Shown here piece after piece: positions 1 through 7,075 of a stretch of DNA of 19,737 nt; positions within the stretch are counted from its first letter, which is position 1; the number at the start of each line of letters is the position of its first letter. The notes under the pieces were generated by a model. That model searched no databases and was not told the origin of the DNA. It worked only from the letters and a program-made list of their open reading frames with translations. A program made the position numbers and the translations under genes. Location: the NCBI GenBank assembly GCA_017861495.1, contig JAGFXW010000060.1:1-19737 (forward strand). Direction: 5' to 3'. The DNA comes from Bacillota bacterium (lineage in GTDB: Bacteria > Bacillota_C > Negativicutes > CTSoil-072).

Positions 1-34
1 GGGGTAAATCGATTAATGGAGATGACCTCAGATA

Positions 35-241
35 ATGATACCAAGTAAAAATTGTCCGACTTGCGGGCAGGAATTTAGTTGTAGTTCTGTTGTGCCATTA
101 GACACGGAAGAAAATATCAGACCTTGCACCCTGCAATTTATTTGTGAAGAGTGCAAAACTGCAATAGGATACAGAGTAAGAATAGAGGGGCCGGACTTTC
201 ACGAGAAGATGCGTGCGTGGTTGCGTGAAATGTGGCTTTAA
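35..241 (+). CDS. small zinc-ribbon protein, probable prophage gene
   Basis: This encodes a 68-residue protein with two Cys pairs, CPTC at residues 8-11 and CEEC at 37-40. That is the spacing of a small zinc ribbon. The C-terminal third is amphipathic and contains Trp and Arg residues. A GGAG stretch at 18-21 could be the ribosome binding site, although the 13-nt spacer to the ATG is long. The gene lies on the same strand as the integrase, about 50 bp upstream, so it probably belongs to the prophage. I do not recognise a specific family. A nucleic-acid-binding or structural zinc role is inference only. Confidence 0.55.
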   Translation: MIPSKNCPTCGQEFSCSSVVPLDTEENIRPCTLQFICEECKTAIGYRVRIEGPDFHEKMRAWLREMWL

Positions 242-293
242 GATAGATAGTACAGGGATTTTAGTTTGAAATCGTCAGGAAGGAGGCTTGATT

Positions 294-1463
294 TTGGCAA
301 AGGCAAAGCGCCGACGGGATAACGGGGCTGGAACGATTAGCAAGCGGCCTGATGGCCGTTATATGGGCCAAATATCAATCGTGGTGAACGGCAGGCGAAA
401 GCGGCCTACTGTTTATGGCTGGACGAAGAAAGAAGTTATGGAGAAAATGAACACATTGAAAAACCAAAAACAGACCGGCACCTATATTGAACCGGTGCGG
501 ATCACGGTGGCGCAATGGATGAATGGTTGGCTAGAAAACTATGTAAAGATCAATCTTGAGCAAAAATCGTATGACAAAATGGAATCCATGAGCCGTATTC
601 ATGTTATTCCTGGCATAGGCCAAGTTCTCTTACAACGGTTAACTTCCTCCCACATCCAGGCATTGTATAGCGAAAAGATGAACCCGACGGACGGCAGCAG
701 GGCCTTAGCCTCATCCAGTGTTCGACAACTTCACATTCTTATCCATTCCGCGTTAGAGCAAGCGGTAGAGGAAGGAATACTGTCTAGAAACCCGGCTGAT
801 GCAGCAAGGCCGCCGAAGCAAAAGAACAAGGAAGGGCGGCCATTATCACGGGAACAGGTAAAGATCTTTTTGACAACTGCAGAGAACGAACCATGCTATG
901 CTGCCTTTGTTGTGGCCTTCGGTACCGGCCTGCGCTGCGGTGAATTGCTGGGACTGCGATGGAAGGACGTAAACTTTAAGGCAAAGGTTATAACCGTTAA
1001 CCAATCGGCTGTCGTGACGGCCAAAGCGGGGATCCTTTTAAAGGCGCCAAAGACGGCCAAAGGAAGGCGCACTGTCCTACTGCCGGAGGAAGCCATAAAG
1101 GAACTAAAAAAACACCGGCTTGCCCAGGCTAAGAGCCGCTTACGATGGGGCGAGGCATACCATGACAATGATCTTGTATTCCCGAATGATGATGGCAGTC
1201 CTATGAACCAAAGAAAGATAAATTATTCTTTTCATAGGATACTGAAAAAGGCGGGGCTGCCGTTGATACGCTTTCATGATATACGGCACACACACGCGAC
1301 ACTGCTTCTACAGGCCGGCGAAAATATGCGAGTGGTCGCGGATCGGCTTGGCCACGCTGCCGTAGGTACCACATTAAAAACCTATACGCATATCATGCCG
1401 GGGATGCAAGAAGGGGCAGCGGCTAAGATTGATGCAATATTGACAAATAAAGACGAGTGCTGA
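294..1463 (+). CDS. tyrosine-type site-specific integrase
   Basis: This is a phage/ICE tyrosine recombinase of 389 aa, the usual length for the Tn916/phage integrase group. It catalyses integration and excision at att sites. The N-terminal ~60 residues form the AP2-like arm-binding domain (GAGTISKRPDGRYMGQIS). A SAM-like core-binding domain follows at about 70-165, and the catalytic domain runs from about 185 to the end. Visible active-site residues, numbered from the TTG start, are R214 (GTGLRCGE), H328-x-x-R331 (HDIRHTHA), H354 (RLGH) and the nucleophile Y364 (KTYTHIM), so the enzyme looks intact. I chose TTG at 294 because GGAAGGAGG at 278-286 is ideally spaced from it; the in-frame TTG at 288 is too close. 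Unusually, the capsid module follows it directly. Confidence 0.93.
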   Translation: MAKAKRRRDNGAGTISKRPDGRYMGQISIVVNGRRKRPTVYGWTKKEVMEKMNTLKNQKQTGTYIEPVRITVAQWMNGWLENYVKINLEQKSYDKMESMSRIHVIPGIGQVLLQRLTSSHIQALYSEKMNPTDGSRALASSSVRQLHILIHSALEQAVEEGILSRNPADAARPPKQKNKEGRPLSREQVKIFLTTAENEPCYAAFVVAFGTGLRCGELLGLRWKDVNFKAKVITVNQSAVVTAKAGILLKAPKTAKGRRTVLLPEEAIKELKKHRLAQAKSRLRWGEAYHDNDLVFPNDDGSPMNQRKINYSFHRILKKAGLPLIRFHDIRHTHATLLLQAGENMRVVADRLGHAAVGTTLKTYTHIMPGMQEGAAAKIDAILTNKDEC

Positions 1464-1476
1464 GGAGGATTTATGA

Positions 1477-1653
1477 ATGGTAATAGCGACTAGCTTGGAA
1501 TTAACCGGGAAAAAATGTGTAACGGCAGAGCGGGATGCAGGTATCATTATATTTTCAACGGATAGCAAGGCCATAGAGCTTTCCTATGATGAAGCCAATT
1601 TGCTTCTGGAATTTTTAATCAAAAAACGTGAAATGGAGGCAGGCAATGTTTGA
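1477..1653 (+). CDS. 58-aa hypothetical phage protein upstream of portal
   Basis: This is a short gene for a 58-residue protein beginning MVIATSLELTGKK. Its start is fixed by a strong ribosome binding site, GAGGAGG at 1462-1468, 8 nt before the ATG. A second ATG at 1473 stops after six codons. The end overlaps the portal ATG by 8 nt (ATGTTTGA), which indicates translational coupling. The sequence alternates short hydrophobic and polar runs and ends in a charged helix (SYDEANLLLEFLIKKREME). I do not recognise the family. Small proteins are common just upstream of portal genes in HK97-type head modules, so a head-module role is a reasonable inference. Confidence 0.6.
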   Translation: MVIATSLELTGKKCVTAERDAGIIIFSTDSKAIELSYDEANLLLEFLIKKREMEAGNV

Positions 1654-2875
1654 TTTTTTTAAGAAATTGTTCCCCGAGCGTCAGCCAGAGCGAACAGAAT
1701 CAATAACAATGCTTTCTGGCAGTAATGGTCTGACATCAACATTCAGTGGCGATCTTCGTCAATCCGATGTATTTATTTCAGCCGTTCATGCAATAGCGAT
1801 CCATGCAAGCAAAATGACAATATCCCATATTACTTTGATGGACGGAGCACGTGGCCCTGGTGATCCGCGCATGAATAGAATGTTAGGGCTCCAGCCAAAT
1901 CCGATATGTTCGGCTGCTGAGTTTCTTTATAAATGTGCATCGCTATATTGGAGCGATAATAATTTATTTATCTTGCTAGAACGGGCGAGAAATGGTTCAG
2001 TCTTGGCAATGTGGCCGTTAAAACCATCATCGGGGCAATTTATTACTGATCCATCCAATACGCTATATATCAAGTTTCTGTTTACAGGTGGGCAAACCGT
2101 TATATTGCCTTATAGCGATGTGGTCCATATTCGGCGCATATTCCACGGCAACGATTTACTCGCAGATAACAACAATGCAATCATTCCAGCGGTTGGGTTA
2201 TCCACGGCTCAGACTAACGGTCTTACACAAAACATCGAGAGCGCCGGAACAATTAGAGGTATTTTGAGGTTTCCTCAACAGATGCGACCAGAAGACCTTG
2301 AAGCGCAAAGACAAAAATTTATTGGGGCTTATTTAAAGCCAGGCGGGGCCACAATTGCAGCTTTATGTGCTAATTATGAGTATACGCCACTCGATCAACC
2401 ATCAATTACAATACCTGCTGATGAAATTGAAGCGATTGGTAAAAAAATATTCAACTATCTAGGAGTTAATGCAAGTATCGTTGATGGATCTTTCTCTGAA
2501 GATATTTATTCAAGTTTTGTCGAAGCAAGTTTAGAACCATTCGCGAATACACTTTCTCAGGCGCTGACGGTCAAAATGTTTACTGATCGGGAAATCGCTT
2601 GGGGAAATCAAATCAGCGTAGATACTGCAGGACGAATGGCATTTGCCAGCCAGAAAACAAAAATCACAGCACTGAAAGAATTGATGCCATTGTCGCTCTT
2701 GACGCTTGACCAAGCTTTATCCGTTTTAGGTTTCCCGCCGGTTGGTGGGGAAGAAGGCAGCCGTCGTATTCAATCGCTGAATTATGTGGACCAGGCCAAT
2801 GCGTTGGAATATCAGATGGCCAATGCTGGCGTAGACAATAAATTGAAGGGGGATAAAATCAATGAAGGAAATTAG
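1646..2875 (+). CDS. HK97-family phage portal protein
   Basis: This is a portal protein of 409 aa, typical for the HK97-type (PF04860) family. It forms the dodecameric ring at one capsid vertex through which DNA is packaged. Recognisable stretches are the N-terminal MFDFFKKLF, the region DVFISAVHAIAIHASKM, the turn around PNPICSAAEFLYKCASLY, and the stem/clip section GGATIAALCANYEYTPL. The ATG at 1646 is chosen over an in-frame GTG at 1628 because GGAGG at 1635-1639 sits 6 nt before it. It overlaps the upstream small gene by 8 nt and the protease by 14 nt, as in intact phage head operons. The terminase genes that normally precede a portal are absent. The protein itself shows no sign of truncation. 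Confidence 0.9.
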   Translation: MFDFFKKLFPERQPERTESITMLSGSNGLTSTFSGDLRQSDVFISAVHAIAIHASKMTISHITLMDGARGPGDPRMNRMLGLQPNPICSAAEFLYKCASLYWSDNNLFILLERARNGSVLAMWPLKPSSGQFITDPSNTLYIKFLFTGGQTVILPYSDVVHIRRIFHGNDLLADNNNAIIPAVGLSTAQTNGLTQNIESAGTIRGILRFPQQMRPEDLEAQRQKFIGAYLKPGGATIAALCANYEYTPLDQPSITIPADEIEAIGKKIFNYLGVNASIVDGSFSEDIYSSFVEASLEPFANTLSQALTVKMFTDREIAWGNQISVDTAGRMAFASQKTKITALKELMPLSLLTLDQALSVLGFPPVGGEEGSRRIQSLNYVDQANALEYQMANAGVDNKLKGDKINEGN

Positions 2876-3434
2876 AACTGCTGAACTAAGAACCGAGAAT
2901 CCGGCAGGATCTTCGGAGTTAGTTTTAATCGGTCGGCCAATTGTGTTTGATGTGCCGACCACTATAGGCGGGGCGTTAGGAAGTTATACTGAAATCATCA
3001 AGCGAGGGGCTTTAGATGGTGCCGACTTATCGGATGTGAGGCTGTTATACGCCCACGATACTAGCAAGGTACCTCTCGCAAGAACGCCCAAGACGATGCA
3101 ACTCAGCGTTACACCGGCAGGTCTTGAACTGAAAGCGTCGTTACCAAATACGACTGATGGACAAAGCGTTTATACGGCAGTGCAGCGCGGCGATTTGTCA
3201 GGCATGAGTTTTGCGTTTAAGGTACCGGTGGCAGGCGATGCCTTCGATGCAAAGACAAATACCAGGACAATCAATAAAATTGAAAAAGTGTATGAAATTA
3301 GTGTAGTGACATTTCCTGCGTACCCGCAAACTTCAGTAGAAGCGCGGGACGCAATGACAGCAGCCAAAGAAAGAGCCGGGCAAATCGCCCTGGCGCAAGA
3401 GAAAATAAATCAAATTATGAAACGGAGTGTATAA
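2862..3434 (+). CDS. HK97-family prohead protease (peptidase S78)
   Basis: This is a prohead maturation protease of 190 aa, which cleaves the capsid protein scaffold domain during head assembly. The family signature is visible: LLYAHDTSKVPLAR contains the catalytic His (H65), and RGDLSGMSFAFKV contains the nucleophilic Ser (S116). An acidic residue at E145 in VYEISVVTFPAYP is placed where the family has its third catalytic residue. AAGGGGG at 2846-2852 serves as the ribosome binding site. The start overlaps the portal stop by 14 nt, and the capsid gene begins 3 nt downstream. Length, motifs and context agree, and nothing suggests that it is broken. Confidence 0.92.
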   Translation: MKEIRTAELRTENPAGSSELVLIGRPIVFDVPTTIGGALGSYTEIIKRGALDGADLSDVRLLYAHDTSKVPLARTPKTMQLSVTPAGLELKASLPNTTDGQSVYTAVQRGDLSGMSFAFKVPVAGDAFDAKTNTRTINKIEKVYEISVVTFPAYPQTSVEARDAMTAAKERAGQIALAQEKINQIMKRSV

Positions 3435-3437
3435 TAT

Positions 3438-4652
3438 ATGAAATTCGTAAACGTGCAGGAAGCTTTTAATTATTACCGGAGCCAAACGATCCAGCAGATT
3501 GAAACCAGAGCGGCAGCAATCGGGCAGGAAATCACTGATCCGAAAGCCGACATTGCAGGCTTGAATATCGAATTGGATGGTTTAAAAGAAGCTAAAACCA
3601 ACATCGAGGAACGCGCCCAGGCGCAAAACAAGCTGAATGGATGGAATCCGGTTGCCGGCGGAAGCTTCAACACGGATCAGGGCCTAACTGATGAGAATGT
3701 TCTTGCAAGCAAAGAATATCGGTCCGCGTTCTTCAAAACAATGCTTGGCCAAAAACTGAACACAACCGAAGATAAAGCCTTCAAATTGGCTACTGAACGT
3801 CGCGAAAGTGCTTTTAATACGCTCAGCAGTGCAGCGGCTGTATTGCCAACCACAACGCTGAACGAAGTGATTAAGAAGGCACGAACAATAGGCGGCTTAC
3901 TGCCAGCATGCCGTGGCTTTAACATTCCAACTAAGATCAGCGTGCCGGTCGGAACTCCATCTGCCAAAGCAGCATGGCATGTTGAAGGCGCTGCAGTTGA
4001 CAGTGAAACCAATACTACGGCATCCGTTTCCTTTGGAGCTTATGAAATCCTGAAAGTATTCTCCATCAGTGCAGCGGCTCAAAAAATGAGCATTGATGCT
4101 TTTGAGGCTTACATTGTGGATGAGTTGAACAATTGCGTAATGGAGTGCCTTGCTGATGCGATCGTTAACGGCGTTGGTACCACTCAAGGCACTGGGCTTG
4201 AAATCATCTCTTGGGTGAAAGATACTAACGCTCGTGAATATACAAAGGGCGCTATTCCGACCTATGCGAATTTTGTCAACACTCTTGCACTACTCAAACG
4301 CGGTTATGCAGCCGGTGCAAAATGGGCAATGAGCAATGCAACGTTGCTGACTCATGTGTATGGCGTTGTAGATGACATTAAACGGCCAATATTCATTACT
4401 GATCCTAAGCAGGAGAGTATTGGTTACATCCTTGGTCATGAAGTCATTATCGATGACAACATTGCCGATGGTGATATATACGTTGGTAACTTCGCTTACA
4501 TGGGTTATAACATGCCGGATGGTATTGTGGTCGAAGTATCGCGTGAATCCAGCTTTAAGAGTGGCTTGATTGACTATCGCGCTATTGCGGTGGCCGATTG
4601 CAAACCAATTGTAACAGAAGCATTTGTTAAGCTATATGAAGCAGCAGTATAA
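3438..4652 (+). CDS. HK97-fold major capsid protein
   Basis: This is the phage major capsid protein of 404 aa, which builds the icosahedral shell. The first ~75 residues are a charged coiled-coil delta/scaffold domain (ETRAAAIGQEITDPKADI, then LKEAKTNIEERAQAQNK). Then comes a low-complexity linker (AGGSFNTDQG) near which the prohead protease is expected to cut. The mature HK97 fold follows, with recognisable segments LSSAAAVLPTTTLNEVI, FSISAAAQKMSIDAFEAYI and the C-terminal DYRAIAVADCKPIVTEAF. GGAG at 3424-3427 is the ribosome binding site. It completes a portal-protease-capsid trio and appears full length. A short stem-loop follows the stop codon. Confidence 0.92.
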   Translation: MKFVNVQEAFNYYRSQTIQQIETRAAAIGQEITDPKADIAGLNIELDGLKEAKTNIEERAQAQNKLNGWNPVAGGSFNTDQGLTDENVLASKEYRSAFFKTMLGQKLNTTEDKAFKLATERRESAFNTLSSAAAVLPTTTLNEVIKKARTIGGLLPACRGFNIPTKISVPVGTPSAKAAWHVEGAAVDSETNTTASVSFGAYEILKVFSISAAAQKMSIDAFEAYIVDELNNCVMECLADAIVNGVGTTQGTGLEIISWVKDTNAREYTKGAIPTYANFVNTLALLKRGYAAGAKWAMSNATLLTHVYGVVDDIKRPIFITDPKQESIGYILGHEVIIDDNIADGDIYVGNFAYMGYNMPDGIVVEVSRESSFKSGLIDYRAIAVADCKPIVTEAFVKLYEAAV

Positions 4653-4662
4653 ATAAAGCAAT

Positions 4663-4689
4663 AGAGAGCGTCCTTGTTGGGCGCTCTCT
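4663..4689 (+). other. stem-loop after capsid gene
   Basis: There is an 8-bp perfect inverted repeat, AGAGAGCG and CGCTCTCT, around an 11-nt loop, starting 10 nt after the capsid stop codon. No T-run follows, so it is not a classical intrinsic terminator. It may stabilise the capsid mRNA or weaken read-through into the next gene. Both roles are inference. Confidence 0.5.
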
Positions 4690-4711
4690 GCTTACATAAG
4701 GGGTGAGGATT

Positions 4712-5014
4712 ATGAAAGTTACGGCGGCAAAGTTTATTCCTGCTGTATTCAGAGAGGAAGCAATCCAGGTCTATGCAAAGGCGCAGATTGATGGGGAATT
4801 ATGGCTGCTAAACATGATTGTTAGGGTCGATGGTGATGGCACGCCAAAAGTACATTTCCCGGCGAAGGACACAAGAACAACAAATACTAAGCGTCGTGTT
4901 CATTATCATATTGAAGGGCAATTGCGCGAAGATATATTTGCTGCAGTAATTGAGCAATATGAATTGTATGTTAATTGTGAGCGACGCGTTACTGGTCAAT
5001 CATGCGCCAATTAA
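4712..5014 (+). CDS. SpoVG-like small protein (tentative)
   Basis: This encodes a 100-residue protein. The ATG at 4712 is chosen because AAGGGGTG at 4698-4705 lies 6 nt before it; an in-frame GTG at 4703 overlaps that site. The pattern matches the SpoVG family (PF04026). It has an opening MKVTAAKF, a strand with alternating small residues (VYAKAQIDGELWLLNMIVR), a turn VDGDGTPKVHFPAK, and a closing helix REDIFAAVIEQYE. SpoVG proteins bind nucleic acid and regulate gene expression. The resemblance is recognised by eye over the first ~85 residues, and the last 15 (NCERRVTGQSCAN) look unrelated. The position after a capsid gene would normally be taken by a head-tail connector, so a divergent structural protein is the main alternative. 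Confidence 0.45.
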   Translation: MKVTAAKFIPAVFREEAIQVYAKAQIDGELWLLNMIVRVDGDGTPKVHFPAKDTRTTNTKRRVHYHIEGQLREDIFAAVIEQYELYVNCERRVTGQSCAN

Positions 5015-5050
5015 GCCCAAAGGATCAAACAAAAGGAAAATATTTCGATG

Positions 5051-5108
5051 AAAGCCCCGCCCGGGGTGTCGAAACGGGCTCGTCAGACCCGGACCGGGGA
5101 GGGGGCTT
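5051..5108. other. GC-rich structured segment in an otherwise AT-richer phage stretch
   Basis: AAGCCCC near 5052-5058 pairs with GGGGCTT at 5102-5108. Inside it, CCC pairs with GGG across a G-A mismatch, and further in CGGG at 5075-5078 pairs with CCCG at 5088-5091. This gives a long bulged hairpin in the 170 bp between the SpoVG-like gene and the zinc-finger gene. A 60-codon open frame (5002-5184) covers it but has no ribosome binding site and an odd Gly/Asp/Pro composition, so I do not call a gene. The function is unknown. Confidence 0.4.
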
Positions 5109-5186
5109 CGAAGAATACGCAGGGCTTTTCCGTATGACCCCGGGTGTAAGCGTTACAAATGATAACATGCAAGGAGAAGGATAATT

Positions 5187-5387
5187 ATGGCGTGGAGATA
5201 TGAACGACAGCCGAGCGGAGTATTTCTGGCGGTAAATACCTGTAAGCTTTGCGGAACGGTATACAACAATGGCAATGTAGCATCCAGTCTATATTGTCCT
5301 GAGTGTGCCAAAAAGGTAAACCGGGAAAAGACGGCTGAGCGAGTAAGAAGGTATAGGGAAAAGCATAAAAAGAGAGGTGAAAAATAA
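5187..5387 (+). CDS. small zinc-finger protein, prophage gene
   Basis: This encodes a 66-residue protein with two Cys pairs (CKLCG at about 19-22 and CPECA at about 37-40), a zinc-ribbon arrangement. A strongly basic C-terminal helix follows (KKVNREKTAERVRRYREK). The combination suggests a nucleic-acid-binding protein. AAGGAGAAGG at about 5170-5179 gives a good ribosome binding site before the ATG. The truncated tape-measure frame starts directly after the stop codon, so the two were probably coupled in the parental phage. No specific family is recognised, and the function beyond zinc and nucleic acid binding is inference. Confidence 0.65.
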   Translation: MAWRYERQPSGVFLAVNTCKLCGTVYNNGNVASSLYCPECAKKVNREKTAERVRRYREKHKKRGEK

Positions 5388-5543
5388 TTGGTAACAGTAG
5401 CAGAATTATTTGTTCGTATTGGCGGCGACAGTTCAGCATTACGAAAAGAAATTGCCGCGTCCCAGCGACAGTTAAAACGCGGGTTTAGCAGTGATGCGCT
5501 AAAAATATCCGGAGCTGCTGCCGGGTTATTTGCACATAAGTAA
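5388..5543 (+). pseudogene. truncated tail tape-measure protein (N-terminus only)
   Basis: A TTG start at 5388 follows directly after the previous stop codon and has a GAGGTGA ribosome binding site at 5374-5380. The 51 codons read VTVAELFVRIGGDSSALRKE, then a basic helix, then SGAAAGLFAHK and a stop. This matches how phage tail tape-measure proteins begin: an AELFVRIG-type strand, a helix, then an Ala/Gly-rich segment. Such proteins normally run to many hundreds of residues, so nearly all of the gene is missing. The reading frame breaks close to 5535, just before the AT-rich defence cassette, which suggests that a deletion or replacement removed the tail genes. The product is unlikely to be functional. 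Confidence 0.65.
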
Positions 5544-5613
5544 GATACACATCATTAGGGTGTGTCCTCTCCTATTTTTAGAGTGAATAAAAAGAGGTTT
5601 CCGGACATTGTTT

Positions 5614-5652
5614 TTTGTCAACTAAAGAGAAAAAATCTCTTTAGTTGACAAA
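5614..5652. promoter_or_regulatory. operator-like dyad O1, upstream of defence operon
   Basis: This is a perfect inverted repeat with 17-bp arms (5614-5630 and 5636-5652) and an AAAAA centre. Its core is TAAAGAGA-N5-TCTCTTTA, the same as in the second dyad at 5685-5705. The right arm contains the -35 hexamer of the defence promoter. A protein bound here would therefore block RNA polymerase. A terminator role is less likely because no T-run follows on the plus strand. Confidence 0.6.
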
Positions 5653-5673
5653 TTGGAAAGAAAAAGTTATGCT
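5645..5673 (+). promoter_or_regulatory. sigma-A type promoter of the ATPase/RloB operon
   Basis: The -35 hexamer TTGACA (5645-5650) is a perfect consensus. After a 17-bp spacer the -10 hexamer is TATGCT (5668-5673). Transcription would start near 5680, about 43 nt before the ATPase start codon. The -35 lies inside the right arm of dyad O1, and the presumed start point adjoins dyad O2. Confidence 0.65.
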
Positions 5674-5683
5674 ATTAATATAC

Positions 5684-5706
5684 TTAAAGAGAATATTTCT
5701 CTTTAA
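5684..5706. promoter_or_regulatory. operator-like dyad O2, at the transcription start
   Basis: This inverted repeat has 10-bp arms (5684-5693 and 5697-5706) and contains TAAAGAGA-N5-TCTCTTTA, the same half-sites and spacing as O1. The dyad centres (5633 and 5695) are 62 bp apart, close to six helical turns, so both sites face the same side of the DNA. It lies between the predicted start point and the ribosome binding site. In RNA it would also fold into a hairpin just before AAGGGGG. Confidence 0.6.
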
Positions 5707-5722
5707 TGAAGGGGGCGAAATG

Positions 5723-7075
5723 ATGCTTATTAATTTTACACTTAAAAACTGGATGTCTTTTAAAGAAGAAGCATCGTTTTCCATGGTGGCAAGTCGAGAA
5801 CGTCAACATGGTGAACGACTTGCAAAAGTAAAGAAATATAAAATGAGAGTTCTTCCGATTGCGGTTCTTTATGGTGGCAATGCTTCTGGAAAAACGAATT
5901 TTTTTAAAGCCTTGAATTTTGTGAGAAAATTTGTGGTTTCAGGTACCAAGCCAGATAGTGCAATTTTGACAGAACCATTTAAACTTGATAACGAAAGTTC
6001 AAAGGAACCAACAAGTTTTTCTTTCGAACTACTGGTTAATGAAGATCAGGAAGAAAATATTTATGAATTTAGTTTTTCAGTAACTAGAAAATCCGTTATT
6101 GAGGAGAAATTAGTACTTATTTCTAGCACGAACGAGAGGACATTGTATCATCGTAAAGATGGTAAACCAAACTTTGATGAAAAGCTTGAAAAGGAACAGT
6201 TTTTACAATACGCTTTTCAGGGAACGAGAGACAATCAATTATTTTTGACAAATGCTGTGTCTCAAAAAGACAAGAGATTTATTTCTATATATAACTGGTT
6301 TAAAAATAAATTGATTATGATTGCTCCGGACACACGATTTGGTGGCTTCGATTTTTTTGATGAGAATGATAAACTGTATAATCAAATGAATAATATAATC
6401 CCTAATCTTGATACTGGGATTGAGAGTATAGGCATGGAGGCCGTCTCATTCAACAAAATTGATTTACCTGAAGACCTTAAAGAACAAATTAGAGAAGATA
6501 TAAAAGAAGGGGAACAGGCCATAGTTATGGCCGAACCGGATGATGAACGTATTATTGTAAATATGAAGGGTGGGGAAATAACTGCACAAAAATTAATCGC
6601 ATACCATCAAAAAATAGATGGTGAAAATATAAAATTTGACATGAAAGAAGAATCTGACGGATCCAGGAGGGTAATTAATCTTCTTCCTGCGTTTCTCTCA
6701 ATGACCGAGAAAAATGCTGGTAGTATTTTTGTCATAGATGAACTAGATCGAAGCCTACATACACTTTTAACGAGGCAGCTTATTCAATCATTTTTGGATA
6801 GTTGTTTGCCGGAAAGTCGAGCTCAGTTATTGTTTACTACTCATGACGCATTGCTTATGGATCAAGAAATCTTTCGAAGAGATGAAATGTGGATTACTGA
6901 AAGACGAAATAATGCTTCGTTCATTAGATCATTCAGCGAGTATAAAGATGTAAGATATGATAAGGATATTCGTAAAAGCTATTTAGAAGGTAGGTTAGGA
7001 GGAACACCTCGTATTCAATTGGATGGAAAATTTATCAAATCATATTGTGCACGCGAACGGGGTGAGCATGATTAA
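5723..7075 (+). CDS. AAA/ABC-type ATPase of an RloA/AbiLi-like defence pair
   Basis: This is a 450-aa ATPase of the AAA_15/AAA_21 type, the group that includes RloA, AbiLi and other phage-defence ATPases. Motifs, numbered from this start, are Walker A GGNASGKT (51-58), an ABC-signature-like SDGSRR (311-316), Walker B with catalytic Asp-Glu in IFVIDELDRSLH (D339, E340), and a switch His in FTTHDA (H374). The opening MLINFTLKNWMSFKEEASF is typical of the family. The second of two adjacent ATGs is preferred because AAGGGGG at 5709-5715 is 7 nt before it. The stop overlaps the RloB start (TAATG), so the two proteins are coupled and probably form one complex. The gene is visibly AT-richer than its neighbours, consistent with transfer. 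The trigger it senses is unknown. Confidence 0.85.
   Translation: MLINFTLKNWMSFKEEASFSMVASRERQHGERLAKVKKYKMRVLPIAVLYGGNASGKTNFFKALNFVRKFVVSGTKPDSAILTEPFKLDNESSKEPTSFSFELLVNEDQEENIYEFSFSVTRKSVIEEKLVLISSTNERTLYHRKDGKPNFDEKLEKEQFLQYAFQGTRDNQLFLTNAVSQKDKRFISIYNWFKNKLIMIAPDTRFGGFDFFDENDKLYNQMNNIIPNLDTGIESIGMEAVSFNKIDLPEDLKEQIREDIKEGEQAIVMAEPDDERIIVNMKGGEITAQKLIAYHQKIDGENIKFDMKEESDGSRRVINLLPAFLSMTEKNAGSIFVIDELDRSLHTLLTRQLIQSFLDSCLPESRAQLLFTTHDALLMDQEIFRRDEMWITERRNNASFIRSFSEYKDVRYDKDIRKSYLEGRLGGTPRIQLDGKFIKSYCARERGEHD

Noticed and set aside
5002..5184. 60-codon open frame between the SpoVG-like and zinc-finger genes
   Set aside because: No ribosome binding site, it overlaps the previous gene, and it owes its composition to a GC-rich hairpin.
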